From contig VRMN01000010.1 of NCBI GenBank assembly GCA_008690995.1, forward strand, positions 704,876-768,875: a stretch of 64,000 nucleotides of DNA, read 5' to 3'. The translations under genes were made by a program, and so were the position numbers. The number at the start of each line of letters is the position of its first letter. Position 1 is the first letter of the stretch. This DNA is from Porphyridium purpureum. Taxonomy: Eukaryota > Rhodophyta > Bangiophyceae > Porphyridiales > Porphyridiaceae. Positions 22,165 to 31,639 of the stretch are shown piece after piece. The notes beneath the pieces were generated by a model. That model was not told the DNA's origin, did no database searches, and saw only the letters and a list, made by a program, of their open reading frames with translations.

Positions 22165-23331
22165 TCAAAAATTAATGCGGTTCAGAAGCGGGATCCGATC
22201 CTCCGCCTCGTCATCCACAATTTCGTGTTCAGTAACATTCAAATCAGGGTCGCCATCATCGCTCGAAATCCCTGAGGTCATCTTGCTGAATGATCGAAGC
22301 CAACTCTTCTGCAGCATGCCCTTCATATTCATTCTCAAGGAATTCGTCGACTTCACAGAACTCTTTCTTGACATATGCCCCGTCGATGCGGTCACCACAC
22401 GCTCGCCATACGGCCGGTCCGTTCGGTCAGTCTTATTGCGTGAGAATGAGTGTTCTCGGGAACGCGACCGACTCAAGCTCTTTTTTCTCTGACCCACGGC
22501 GTACTGGTCGTAGTCCGTATCACATACTCCCGCATCTCCCCACACTAAACGAGAAGACGAAATCTCTGCCTTGCCCAAGCGTGTGTTGGCATCGAGTTCG
22601 ACGGCTTGTATTTCTTCGTCTCTGCAAGGCCGCGCTTCACCACCGTCCAAGCTCTCGAACAAAACTCGATCACAGCTTTCATGACGATTGCGGAGGTTTC
22701 CAGACCCGAAATCTCGTGAAAGATAACTCCTACGTGGTCCTTCTCCATCGCTACGCTCCTCCGTCTCGTCGGACTTTGCAACCCAAGTCGGAGCACATGC
22801 GTCGAAGAGCCGTTCCTCTGACGGAGACACAGGCATAATCACCAAGGATCGACTTTCTCTCTTTTCACTGACGACCGCCTGAATTTCGGGTTCCGACACG
22901 AGCGGGTTCTTTCTCATCTTCTCCACCGTCGCCACTCTATGTCCCGGTCGCACAACTTGATCACGGGGCACGCTCAAGGTCTGTCGTTTTGAGATCTGCA
23001 ACATGTCTGTGATGCTTGTCCGCCTCTCCGGTGCAACATGAAAGGTCAAATTCTTCAGCTTTCCAGTTTCATAGCTTATGTCGCGGTCAGAGTACTGTGC
23101 GCGACCCGTCGAAAGACTCTGGCTTTTGGGGCGTGCAAAGTCTGGCGGCTGCTGTTGGCGCTGCGTTTCGTTCACAATGCCGACAAGGGATTCCGCTGGC
23201 GGCCTAGAGTCGGCACGTTCCTTCGACAGTGCATTTGCACGTTTGCTCCGTTCCTTCTCGGTTCCCGACGTCTGCGTGCTTTTCTTCGATGGCCCAAAAC
23301 GAACGAATGGCTTTGTTGGTTTGCGCTCCAT
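22165..23331 (-). CDS. Hypothetical basic, Ser/Arg-rich protein (left copy)
   Basis: 388 residues from ATG 23331; an in-frame TAA lies five codons upstream, so this start is firm for an unspliced message. The protein is mostly polar and predicted disordered: basic N-terminus (MERKPTKPFVRFGPSKKS), mixed-charge middle, an RS-like patch (KKSLSRSRSREHSFSRNK), a hydrophobic/basic motif (MKGMLQKSWLRSFSKM) and an acidic tail (SDDGDPDLNVTEHEIVDDEAEDR). No known domain. The RS-like patch and many Ser-Arg sites would fit a phosphoregulated nuclear or cytoskeletal adaptor, but that is speculation. The two arms code the same protein. Convergent with the one-helix gene. Confidence 0.65.
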   Translation of the reverse strand: MERKPTKPFVRFGPSKKSTQTSGTEKERSKRANALSKERADSRPPAESLVGIVNETQRQQQPPDFARPKSQSLSTGRAQYSDRDISYETGKLKNLTFHVAPERRTSITDMLQISKRQTLSVPRDQVVRPGHRVATVEKMRKNPLVSEPEIQAVVSEKRESRSLVIMPVSPSEERLFDACAPTWVAKSDETEERSDGEGPRRSYLSRDFGSGNLRNRHESCDRVLFESLDGGEARPCRDEEIQAVELDANTRLGKAEISSSRLVWGDAGVCDTDYDQYAVGQRKKSLSRSRSREHSFSRNKTDRTDRPYGERVVTASTGHMSRKSSVKSTNSLRMNMKGMLQKSWLRSFSKMTSGISSDDGDPDLNVTEHEIVDDEAEDRIPLLNRINF

Positions 23332-24827
23332 TTCAAAGTCAATTTCTTACGAGAAGGCGGTGTGACACGTTCTGTTATGTTGCTATCGTTGATGAGCCCC
23401 ACGCTGCCTGCCTGTGCGATTTCCCGCAACCTGAGCAGCTACCGAGTCCCAAGGACAAGGCGCGCGTTCCTCTTTGGCCGCAAAATTGGGTAAGATATAG
23501 CGCTGCTGCTGACCACGGTGTAAAAAGACAGTCAATCTTCCACCTGACCTTTGGCGCGTTCACCACAACGCGCTGGAATCTCTGCTCTGATATCCACCAC
23601 GGAAAGCAAAGACCGGTCCAACGGTGGGTTGAGACTTTCGACAAAATGTTCAACAGTTGGTCACGGCCGTCACTTGCATTGAGCGTGTCTCCGCGCGCTG
23701 CGCCGAGGGACGCTGAGCCCTTCCCTTTTGGAATGGATATTTGAATCGCTGGGAAATCTCCGTGCACCTTGGCTGCAGGACACGACCGGACACACAACCC
23801 GGCCCGTCGAAAATCTGAGCCACGCGCCTGCAATGTCTTGGAGGTTGAACGTTGTCCCGTCACGCGAGCTCCTACTTCTCGAAGGCTGCGACACCCGGCC
23901 TCAGGCACGTGGGTAACCTCACGTACCCGCCGGCTTCTTGTTGTGCCAGGGCGCCTAGGAGCAGAGTGAAGGTCGACCAACTGTGACCGCCCCCCTTTGT
24001 AGGAGCCCGAACCTCATTGACCGCACAGAGGCCCGACCTCATCGCACTTGGCGGACAATTCGTGTGTGATCAAATGAGTTCAACGTTCGAATAGTGCCAC
24101 CCACCCGATGCGCAGGTGATGCGCACTCCTCAGCAACGCAGCCGCACAGCCGTGCATGCCGGACGCGCAACTACGCGCCGTGCGAAAGCCCCAACACGCT
24201 CTGCGTGCGGTGCGCGCGTGCCTACGCACACGGCACGTGGCCAGAGCGTAACGAGCATGTGGTTCGCGCGCGCCCACTCCCGACCGTTGCAAGTCGCGCC
24301 CGGGGCGCGTGCGCCCCGACGCCCGGTGCGCGCGTGCATTTTGAAACGGTCACGCCTGCCCGCGATGCGCGCGCGGCGCCCGCCACGCAGCAGCCGACAA
24401 ACATTTCACGGATTTTCAAATATTTGAAACTGACGCTTTACACCGCGCGTGGGCACCCGATGCGGCGGGCGTTCGTGTGCGCCCGTGGCTGCTGCTGCTG
24501 CCGCCGCGACGTCGTGCTGGCTCCATCCTCTGGTGTCCCGGCACAAAAATGCTGCGACGATCAGAGCGACACTGACACGCGCGGCATGTAAGCGGTGGAC
24601 GCAGTGCCCCTCATCCACACACTGTTCGCATGGAACAAACCCGCGCCGCAGCTCTGCAACGGATCCGCATTCATCACGAAGGCTATGTTTTAGTTCTTCT
24701 TGCGGGGTTCGCGAGGCGGGCAGACGTAGCGCTCACTCAGGCATACACAGGTTTATTTTTCTCTCCGGCAAATGGCATGGAACGACACCGCCTCCCCGAG
24801 CAGGCGCTCTTCATTTCCAAAGAAATA
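23332..24827. other. Long 5' flank of the Ser/Arg-rich gene, with a variable GC-rich block
   Basis: 1.5 kb. 23,375-23,980 is open on the minus strand (201 codons) but has no ATG; it could be a 5' exon or chance. About 24,100-24,600 is GC-rich and differs strongly from the right arm, while 23,332-24,090 and 24,630-24,827 match closely. No RNA gene seen. Confidence 0.4.
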
Positions 24828-26069
24828 TCATCGAAAAGGAATTACGGGTGCGCGTGCTACGTAGTTCTGGCCGCCCAGACCATGGACGAGTTTTGCATGG
24901 CGTCGCAGCATTTGATCCAAATGTCCTTCGTTCTCACCGCACAGATCTTTCAAGAATGGCTCAATTTCCGAGCGTGACCACGAGGACTGCAGCGCAAAGA
25001 GCTGCGAAAAGCGCATCGCAGGCTCTATGGAGAGTCGCCAGTACGGGGTATACTTCAGCCTGGTTCGATCCATCACAAACAAGCCCCTCAGTGTACCGAG
25101 CTCTGGTTTCACGTCGTCCGGCAGGAGCTTTCCCCAAGCTGACATAAAGTCAAGCTCCTCGTCAGGACTAGTGCTGCACCGCTGCTCCAGTAAATGTTCT
25201 CCTGAAAATCGAAGCAAACGATCTCTGTCCCACTGCTCCCAGCCTGTATGCCGCTCACTCGGGGTGCAGAACAGACCTACGACAGCGCGCACAAGTTCGT
25301 GCGCACAGTCCTTCGCCATTTCTGATTCAAGCTCGTCACGTGGGAAGGCAGCAGAGCACCACTGCTGCAGAATAATTGTGTCAAAGAGCAAGGAAAGCGT
25401 CTCGAGCACCAGGTCGGGGTCCAGACGTATCCAAACCCCAGAGTTCCGCTCGACAGCGCATAGTTCTTTCAAAGTTGATCGAATCTCAGCAGCGCTCGCC
25501 AGCACTTGCTCTTCGATGATGGACCATTCTATTCCCAGTCCATCTGCAGATGAAGAAGACGACTCATTTGATGGTTGACGCAGGCCATCGCCACTTTTCA
25601 GAATGTGAGGCGCCAATAGGTCGCGCAACGGTCGCACATGGGGGGCGGTGTGGGTGAGCTCGACGGAGCCATGCATGGCCATACGAATGGGCAGCGACAG
25701 AGCAGGAGGTTCTCTCGCTCCGTTCTCCAACGAAGCAGACGCAGACTGGTCCAGGAGAAACAGTGCGTTCGAGTTCTCCCGAAATTGCAGCGCATATGTC
25801 CGCTCGTGCGTGCAAAGCACCGCACCCGTGCTTGCCTGCGCGCCTTTGAACTGAATTTCCTCTCGTTCTTCGAGGGCGCTGAGCACATGCTGCGGAAGCT
25901 CGACAAGATACGAGCGGCGCGTGTCCAGCGGGTATGCAAAATGCACGCGCGAACATGACCAGCCGCGGAATTGGCCGCGCAGCGCCTCATGCACCCATGC
26001 GTCGTTGTCGGGCACCACAGAGGCGCTCGTAGCACTGCCTCCGGGCAATGCGTGCGCGTGCGTCGTCAT
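24828..26069 (-). CDS. DCC1: DCC1, sister-chromatid cohesion / alternative clamp-loader subunit (left copy)
   Basis: 413 residues from ATG 26069. Family blocks: FKGAQASTGAVLCTHERTYAL and FRENSNALFLLDQ in the N-terminal half, and in the C-terminal winged-helix part FMSAWGKLLPDDVKPELGTL, RGLFVMDRT, YWRLSIEPAMRFSQLFAL, WSRSEIEPFLKDLCGE and LRRHAKLV. This matches DSCC1/Dcc1, which with Ctf8 and Ctf18-RFC loads PCNA and supports cohesion establishment in the nucleus. Length is near the usual ~390. Replacements from the right copy are few (Ile for Met in RLS-I/M-EP; Phe for Ser in VIP-F/S-R). Divergent from the 26388 gene. Confidence 0.88.
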   Translation of the reverse strand: MTTHAHALPGGSATSASVVPDNDAWVHEALRGQFRGWSCSRVHFAYPLDTRRSYLVELPQHVLSALEEREEIQFKGAQASTGAVLCTHERTYALQFRENSNALFLLDQSASASLENGAREPPALSLPIRMAMHGSVELTHTAPHVRPLRDLLAPHILKSGDGLRQPSNESSSSSADGLGIEWSIIEEQVLASAAEIRSTLKELCAVERNSGVWIRLDPDLVLETLSLLFDTIILQQWCSAAFPRDELESEMAKDCAHELVRAVVGLFCTPSERHTGWEQWDRDRLLRFSGEHLLEQRCSTSPDEELDFMSAWGKLLPDDVKPELGTLRGLFVMDRTRLKYTPYWRLSIEPAMRFSQLFALQSSWSRSEIEPFLKDLCGENEGHLDQMLRRHAKLVHGLGGQNYVARAPVIPFR

Positions 26070-26387
26070 CCAGCGAGATCCTCTGTCTTCCGCCCTTGCA
26101 TCGCGACCGTTCTAGCGTTGCGCTCCCACGCGCCGCCCTCCTCTGTTCGCTTCGCGCCAAAACGCGGGCGGCCAGAACGCCGCAGAAGGTACAGTGAGTG
26201 CGCGCGCTGTACAGTAAATTGACCCTGGTCGAGGAGCGCTCGGCACGTGCGCCGCGCAAGCCAGCGTTCGCTGCAACGCCAACCTGCCGCGGGCAAGAGT
26301 GCTACAGCCGCGCGCGGACGCCGGCAGCTGCGGCGCCCTCTCGTCCTCGCCTGTTGTGGTTCACAGCGGCGCGTGCGGCCGGTGACT
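26070..26387. promoter_or_regulatory. Divergent promoter, DCC1 / hypothetical gene
   Basis: 318 bases with a close pair of boxes, GGTACAGT at 26188-26195 and CTGTACAGT at 26207-26215. The right-arm counterpart keeps the first and has CTGTACGAGT for the second. Many one-base indels separate the two copies here. Confidence 0.5.
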
Positions 26388-27524
26388 ATGGACCACATTC
26401 GAGCGTTGCACGAGGACGTGCTGCGGCAGGACGACGTTCTGCGCTGGCTCGTGACAGATGCGCACTCACCGGTGCCGGCGCTGCGGAGCGGTCTCGTGTG
26501 TCGCGAAAAGAACGCCATCTTCTTGCATAGGTCCAGCGTCGCCGCGGAGCAGGTCGCTATGTTCGTCCCGGCGCACGCGCGCAGCGAGAACTACATCGCA
26601 GGCGTGCTCTTTCACTTGGCCGCGCCGCGGTCATCCAACAGAAAGCGCCTGCTTGCACCGCCCGACTTTCATCAGCAACGTCTCATGGGCTCGCGTTTTG
26701 CTGCCCGCACAGAACCTCTTCCTGGCGGCGCGTGGGGCTGGGTCGAAAGCTACGCCTTTCCGGGAAATGTGGTCGTGCTGCAACTTCACGTGCTTTTGGA
26801 ACATGGCACCGTGGGTCGAGAGTTTACGGAGACCTTGTGCTTCGAGCTTTTGAATACGCCAGTGCCCCCGTCTGGAATAAGTGCACTCAAAGCCGGCGGG
26901 ACGAGCTCGCGGCCGGCGGTGCTGGCGGCTCCGCCGACAGCGGCCGTCGCGGTTGAGAACTATTCAGAGCGATTACGAGTTGAAGACGCGTTCTGGCGCT
27001 GGAACACGGAAGAAATTCTGCGGTGCGTGCTCTGTTCGCCCGGACAGGACTGTTCTTGCACTTCATCAGTGCCTCCGCATCGTTCATTCGCGAGCTTCAG
27101 CGAAAGCTGGCTTGTTGACCAGAACGTGAAAACCAAATCACCGCAGTCAGGCACGGATCGCTGGGAGCAGTTTGTCGAGCAAGTATTTGTTCGGTGGCTC
27201 CGGCGACCGTCCAGATTTCCGAGCCACCTTCGGTGCTCTCTCTTTGAAACGGATGAGGTTTTGCTGGAATTCAAGAATGAGTTTGCCGAGCACAGCACAG
27301 ACCCGCGATTCCGTGATTTGAAGCATCGATTTCAGCGTGAATGGCCCTCATTTGCAAGCAAAGCAAAACAAGCCACCGAAGGAAACGGCAGCAACGGCAC
27401 TAAGACCGGTTCTGCGGCGGGGACGGTCCACACCAAGAGACGTCGGATGGGATCAGGTAGTACTGGTACCTGCACACCGAAAGGTGCCGCGGAAACCGCA
27501 GAAAGCTCCCTGTCTTCCCACTGA
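26388..27524 (+). CDS. Hypothetical protein, possibly nuclear (left copy)
   Basis: 378 residues from ATG 26388 (MDHIRALHEDVLRQDD); the frame is open upstream without a supported start. The N-terminal ~190 residues look folded (CREKNAIFLHRS, GVLFHLAAP, WVESYAFPGNVVVLQLHVLLEHG). A Cys-containing segment follows (CVLCSPGQDCSC: CxxCx5CxC, possibly metal-binding, unproven). The C-terminal ~60 residues are Gly/Ser/Thr-rich with a basic cluster (HTKRRRMGSG) that could be a nuclear localisation signal. No family recognised. It shares a promoter with DCC1 in both arms and is convergent with PEX16. Confidence 0.65.
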   Translation: MDHIRALHEDVLRQDDVLRWLVTDAHSPVPALRSGLVCREKNAIFLHRSSVAAEQVAMFVPAHARSENYIAGVLFHLAAPRSSNRKRLLAPPDFHQQRLMGSRFAARTEPLPGGAWGWVESYAFPGNVVVLQLHVLLEHGTVGREFTETLCFELLNTPVPPSGISALKAGGTSSRPAVLAAPPTAAVAVENYSERLRVEDAFWRWNTEEILRCVLCSPGQDCSCTSSVPPHRSFASFSESWLVDQNVKTKSPQSGTDRWEQFVEQVFVRWLRRPSRFPSHLRCSLFETDEVLLEFKNEFAEHSTDPRFRDLKHRFQREWPSFASKAKQATEGNGSNGTKTGSAAGTVHTKRRRMGSGSTGTCTPKGAAETAESSLSSH

Positions 27525-27585
27525 TTTTTTTGTGAGGCTAAACCCACTGATCTGTCCTGCCTTGAACTCGTTGTGAATCGCCCTT

Positions 27586-28749
27586 TTAGGACGCACTAAC
27601 ATAAAACCAGTAGGCTTGAATCGCATCCAGCACTTCGACACCACCACTGATCAAACCACCAGCCAGAGGCAGCTTGGTCAGGCGACCTAGCACATGGCGA
27701 CGAATGACTCTGCTGTAAACGGGATTTCGTGCGAGAAAGTAGACAAGTGCAAGTTTGCGCCGCAGCTTCTCCGCGCGATCGGCATCTGACTCGCTTGGCA
27801 CCAAGCTGATCCCGGATACATCAATTCCGAGGGCGACGAGCCATGGAATCCAAGACATTGGACCAAATTTCATCATCAGCAATAGTTCTACCGACGGGCG
27901 AGACACATGGCAAAGTTCTCCAATCAAGCCATTCCACGGCAGTGACCGGTCCGAGACCACAACTTCGTGATTGCGTCCGCCAAAACCGTCATCGTGCATG
28001 TGACCAAGACACTCATTGCAAGGGCTAGAAGATGCATTTGTATCTTCTGGCTGGTTCCGTCCTTGATATTCGCCTTGACTGTTCGATCCCACCTCAGCAA
28101 AACCATCCTTCAAACCCGCGGCCTCGAGAGTAAGAAATCGCTTGCCTGATAAACGGCCCGTGCGGATGTGACTCGAATGGATTCTGCAGCGGCACAGACC
28201 AGACCTCGATGCTGCTGGGGCACTCGATCCTGAATCCGGTTCAAAGCTTTCATCGGACACCGTCAGCAGCTGCTGAGCGCGAAAAGGCCACCGTCGCAAT
28301 CCGAAGAGTAGAGATGAGCGCAAAATCAGCTTGAGTAATTCAACAATGACGAGGACAATGAGAATACGGTTCCTGTCTTGCTTTCGGTAAATTCGACGAG
28401 TTAGCATCTCGATGAGCAATTGCGCGCTTTTGAGAATATGGAGCGCACCAAGCACAACCGCATGCAGCGGAAACGCATGACGCTGTTTGTGAATCACCGG
28501 AGCATCGCGATAGAGGTGTAAAAGTGCCATAAGAAAATGACAGCTTTCAGCAGTAAGCTCGGAGAGTTTGCCAGGCATTACTACTGCCAACGCGCGAGTG
28601 ACGTCCTCGAGCAAGCTCATGAGCTGAGCATTTTGCAACATCCATTTCCGAAACGAGTAGTCCGCGTACCGCAGGTCGCCGATGAGCTCTTTGAGTCGCG
28701 GCATGCAACCAGACATACCGCCGCGCGTTTGCGGGCTTTGCTGCGCCAT
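27586..28749 (-). CDS. PEX16: PEX16 peroxisomal membrane biogenesis protein (left copy)
   Basis: 387 residues from ATG 28749; the frame is open further 5' but only from a GTG. N-terminal region: DYSFRKWMLQNAQLMSLLED then MPGKLSELTAESCHFLMALLHLY, the PEX16 pattern. Middle: KQDRNRILIVLVIVELLKLILR. C-terminal: MSWIPWLVALGIDVSG and KLRRKLALVYFLARNPVYSR, typical of PEX16, where the Trp-Trp-Leu-Gly-Asp block and the Arg-rich R-N-P-x-Y block are diagnostic. Known role: with PEX3 and PEX19, insertion of peroxisomal membrane proteins, via the ER. Slightly longer than the usual ~330-370 because of an acidic/Ser loop around residues 160-240. Confidence 0.88.
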   Translation of the reverse strand: MAQQSPQTRGGMSGCMPRLKELIGDLRYADYSFRKWMLQNAQLMSLLEDVTRALAVVMPGKLSELTAESCHFLMALLHLYRDAPVIHKQRHAFPLHAVVLGALHILKSAQLLIEMLTRRIYRKQDRNRILIVLVIVELLKLILRSSLLFGLRRWPFRAQQLLTVSDESFEPDSGSSAPAASRSGLCRCRIHSSHIRTGRLSGKRFLTLEAAGLKDGFAEVGSNSQGEYQGRNQPEDTNASSSPCNECLGHMHDDGFGGRNHEVVVSDRSLPWNGLIGELCHVSRPSVELLLMMKFGPMSWIPWLVALGIDVSGISLVPSESDADRAEKLRRKLALVYFLARNPVYSRVIRRHVLGRLTKLPLAGGLISGGVEVLDAIQAYWFYVSAS

Positions 28750-29059
28750 CCCGAGCGGAGCCTCCCACTTGAGCTCCACCGAGAAAAGCCCTCGACGCAA
28801 TTGACCACACCACTCCGGGCTGCCTGTGCACGCTGATTTCTTGGCTCGCAGAACGAAAAAGCAGGGTGACCCGAGCGACCTCGCGGCTGCTGCAAGTACG
28901 CGCGCACTGCAAACCCCTGTGCGCACGGTCGAAGCCCCTCCTGCTTCACACGAGGAAGACCTCTGGCTCCGCAGTCATTCGCATTGCCCGCGCGCCCGCG
29001 CGAGTCAGCTCGAGCACGTACGGCGCCGCGCGACGTCCACGACCGCCAGTCGCTCGGCT
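28750..29059. promoter_or_regulatory. Divergent spacer, PEX16 / PPR
   Basis: 310 GC-rich bases between the supported ATGs; the functional promoter probably also includes 29,060-29,230, where AGTACAGC (29109-29116) and GGTACAGT (29132-29139) lie. From about 28,980 to 29,340 the arms differ by many small indels. Confidence 0.4.
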
Positions 29060-31393
29060 ATGGCGTCGAGCGCGCCTGCCGTTGAGCACGTGCGCGGCTC
29101 CGACACGCAGTACAGCAGCACTGCCGGCCACGGTACAGTTGTTCAGCACTGGTCGTGCGGGTGCGCACGCGCGTGGCGCTGCCGACCGCCGGTGCGGCTG
29201 CGCTGCGCAGAGCCTGCGTCGCGGACATGGACACGCAGGCTTTTGTGCTTGTTTACGCCCACAGCACCTCGCCGTCGCGATGCGCTGTGCGCTGCGCACG
29301 CGCGCACAGCGTCGCGCGCAGTGAACGTCCGCGCGCATCGCCCAGTGGCGACCGGACCGTCCCTGGCCGGCGGCGCCGGCGGCAATGCAAGCAGGCTCGT
29401 GTCTAACGCCCAGAGTCCAACTTCAGGGGATAGTTCTCCCACAGCCGACGCGTCCGGCAACCCTAAGAGCCGGGCCGGAAGAAGTGCATGGAACAGTGCC
29501 AGGACCCAAGCGGCTCGTGACGGGCTCGTCATCTCTGCCGAGCAGAAGCGGGCGGCATTCATTCGAGAACAGCAACGACGTTTTGTCTTGCAGTATCCCC
29601 CGGAGAATGAAACCGATGAGCGCGTTTACAGCTTCATCACCGCCAACCAGCTTGACCAAGCGCAGGCTGTGCTGCTCTCGGAACCGGTCCCAACCGCTTC
29701 CGTAGGCTCTGTTGTCCTGGTCGCACGAGCTTTGCGCCACGCAGGAGCGCTAAGCGAGGCTTTGGAAGTGTTTCGCAGCGTTTTGGGACCTACTTTGACG
29801 AATGTGAAGACCGTGCTGACACACGATGCCACCGCAGAACTGATCGCATGTCTTGCGGCAAGCGGCGAGCATGAGCTCGTTCTTCAAACCGTAGATTTCG
29901 CCTACACGGCCTATGGTCGGCTGGGACCACTCATGTATCGGGCAAAAGTTTTGGCTCTGGCGGCGTTGGAACGGACGAACCGTGATGACCCTTGGCCAGA
30001 GATTCTCAGTACGCTGCGCGAGTTGCACGCAAAGGGACTGTACTTGAAAGTTCAGACTTATAACCATTTACTCCACCTTCTCGGCCAGAGAGGTTTTTGC
30101 CAGTTGGAGAACTGTCAAAAACTCTTCGAGCTAATGGAGACAGAATTCAGTGTATGTGCAGATACAGTCACGTTCAACACACTGATGAATCTGCACCTGC
30201 AGCAGTCAAATGCAGACGAGGTCGCAGCTCTCTGGTTCACCTTGCGAAAACGCGCACCTGAAGTTCAACCAGACCGCGTCTCGTATAATCTGTTCATCAG
30301 TAGCTGCAGGCTAACAGCGAAGCCGCGCATTGACGCGGCCATGAGCGCGCTGCAAGAAATGCGAAACTCGAGCAATCCCTCGTTGAGACCCGACCAAATA
30401 ACGTACAATTGTGTGCTCGCTGTGTGTGAGAAAGCAGTAGAGCCTCGAGTTGCGCAGCGAGTCCTTCGCGAAATGAAAAGGGCTCGATTCGAGCCTGACG
30501 AACGGACGCACGTGGCCTTGTTGAATTTGTATGCGCGTTGCAATGACGTCCAAGCCGCAAGCACTCTATTCCGCGAACTTCAAAAGTCACAGGATAAGGT
30601 ACTGAGCCTGGAAATCTACACAACTATGATCAATATGTACGCCGAAATGAGACGCGTTCAGGATGCATTTGACCTTTTCGTGGACATGGTTCGGTCGCCG
30701 AATATCTCACCATCGGTTGGGACTTTCAACGCACTCATGAATGCATGCCGCTCTGTTGGGGATATTGACCGAGCCCAAGAAGTTCTCAAGAAGATGGCCT
30801 CTGCTGGCCTTCGTCCTGATGTGATCACATACTCCGTGTTTGTGGATCTTCTGGGGCGCGCAGGTCGAATCAACGACATATGGGCTACTTTAAAAGAGAT
30901 GGACAGCCGGCAGATCCAGCCAAATCTGATCACCTTGACATCGGCGCTGAATGGATGCGTGCGGGCCGGTGACTTGAAGGCGGCAGAGCAATTGCTAGGC
31001 GAGATGCCGAAGCGCGGTATGCGGCCAAATGCGTTCACCTACTCTGTGCTTATCGAAGGATACAGTCTCCGTGGAGACCTGGACCGTGCATTGTACTACT
31101 ATCGCGAACTGCGCGAGCAATTATCAAGTGCAGACATGCCACGACCTAGTGCTCTGCGTGCTCTGTTCAAGGCGTCGTGCCGAGGCGGCGACGTTCAGAC
31201 TCTTTCCTATCTTCTGGAGACGGTGCTGAACCAAACCTTGTTGGTGAAGGGTGCGTACAGCAATCAGGAAATTGATCGCTTTTTGCGTTGGCTGTCCGAC
31301 ATCCGTTCTGAGGCGCGGCCGCAACACGCGGGCGTGGAACCGATGCTGGCGGAGGCCGTACGGCGTCTGACACCGACGCCGGCGAATAGCTAG
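29060..31393 (+). CDS. Pentatricopeptide-repeat (PPR) protein (left copy), 5' end uncertain
   Basis: 777 residues if started at ATG 29060; the reliable part begins at about 29,335 (VRAHRPVATGPS), shared with the right copy. From about residue 300 there are roughly ten P-type PPR motifs, e.g. TVTFNTLMNLHLQQSNADEV, DRVSYNLFISSC, DQITYNCVLAVCEKA, GTFNALMNACRSVGDIDRA, DVITYSVFVDLLGRAGRI and NAFTYSVLIEGYSLRGDLDRA. No C-terminal editing or SMR domain. PPR proteins bind organellar RNA; mitochondrial or plastid location is inferred from family. In this arm the ATG used by the right copy (29226) is out of frame and soon meets a stop, so either the start or the sequence is faulty here. Confidence 0.8.
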   Translation: MASSAPAVEHVRGSDTQYSSTAGHGTVVQHWSCGCARAWRCRPPVRLRCAEPASRTWTRRLLCLFTPTAPRRRDALCAAHARTASRAVNVRAHRPVATGPSLAGGAGGNASRLVSNAQSPTSGDSSPTADASGNPKSRAGRSAWNSARTQAARDGLVISAEQKRAAFIREQQRRFVLQYPPENETDERVYSFITANQLDQAQAVLLSEPVPTASVGSVVLVARALRHAGALSEALEVFRSVLGPTLTNVKTVLTHDATAELIACLAASGEHELVLQTVDFAYTAYGRLGPLMYRAKVLALAALERTNRDDPWPEILSTLRELHAKGLYLKVQTYNHLLHLLGQRGFCQLENCQKLFELMETEFSVCADTVTFNTLMNLHLQQSNADEVAALWFTLRKRAPEVQPDRVSYNLFISSCRLTAKPRIDAAMSALQEMRNSSNPSLRPDQITYNCVLAVCEKAVEPRVAQRVLREMKRARFEPDERTHVALLNLYARCNDVQAASTLFRELQKSQDKVLSLEIYTTMINMYAEMRRVQDAFDLFVDMVRSPNISPSVGTFNALMNACRSVGDIDRAQEVLKKMASAGLRPDVITYSVFVDLLGRAGRINDIWATLKEMDSRQIQPNLITLTSALNGCVRAGDLKAAEQLLGEMPKRGMRPNAFTYSVLIEGYSLRGDLDRALYYYRELREQLSSADMPRPSALRALFKASCRGGDVQTLSYLLETVLNQTLLVKGAYSNQEIDRFLRWLSDIRSEARPQHAGVEPMLAEAVRRLTPTPANS

Positions 31394-31639
31394 TGCTGAC
31401 GTGAAAGACATAGCATCGTGCCTCCTTGCGGCAAGGAAAGTGGGTCAAGGGACTTGCTGGGACGGGTTTACGGACGCCCGAAATGATCTGACCGGCAATC
31501 GGCTTCCTGCGCGGGCAGAGGAGCTTCTGAAGCGGCCCGCGCGGTGCAAACTGAAAGGTGCGAAAGTACAGTAAGAGGTACAGTACGCTCGAAGCCGCGT
31601 CCGCGGTACAGTGGATCCGCGCGCGCGAGGGTTGTCCCG
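31394..31639 (+). promoter_or_regulatory. uS5m promoter with three GTACAGT boxes
   Basis: 246 bases between the PPR stop and ATG 31640. Boxes: AGTACAGT at about 31565-31572, GGTACAGT at about 31577-31584 and GGTACAGT at 31605-31612, all in the direction of the gene and 28-75 bases before the ATG. The block reads the same in the right arm, unlike the other promoters. Confidence 0.55.

Noticed and set aside
24449-25147. 232-codon plus-strand frame
   Set aside because: Antisense to the DCC1 3' end and the GC-rich spacer; not kept intact in the other arm.
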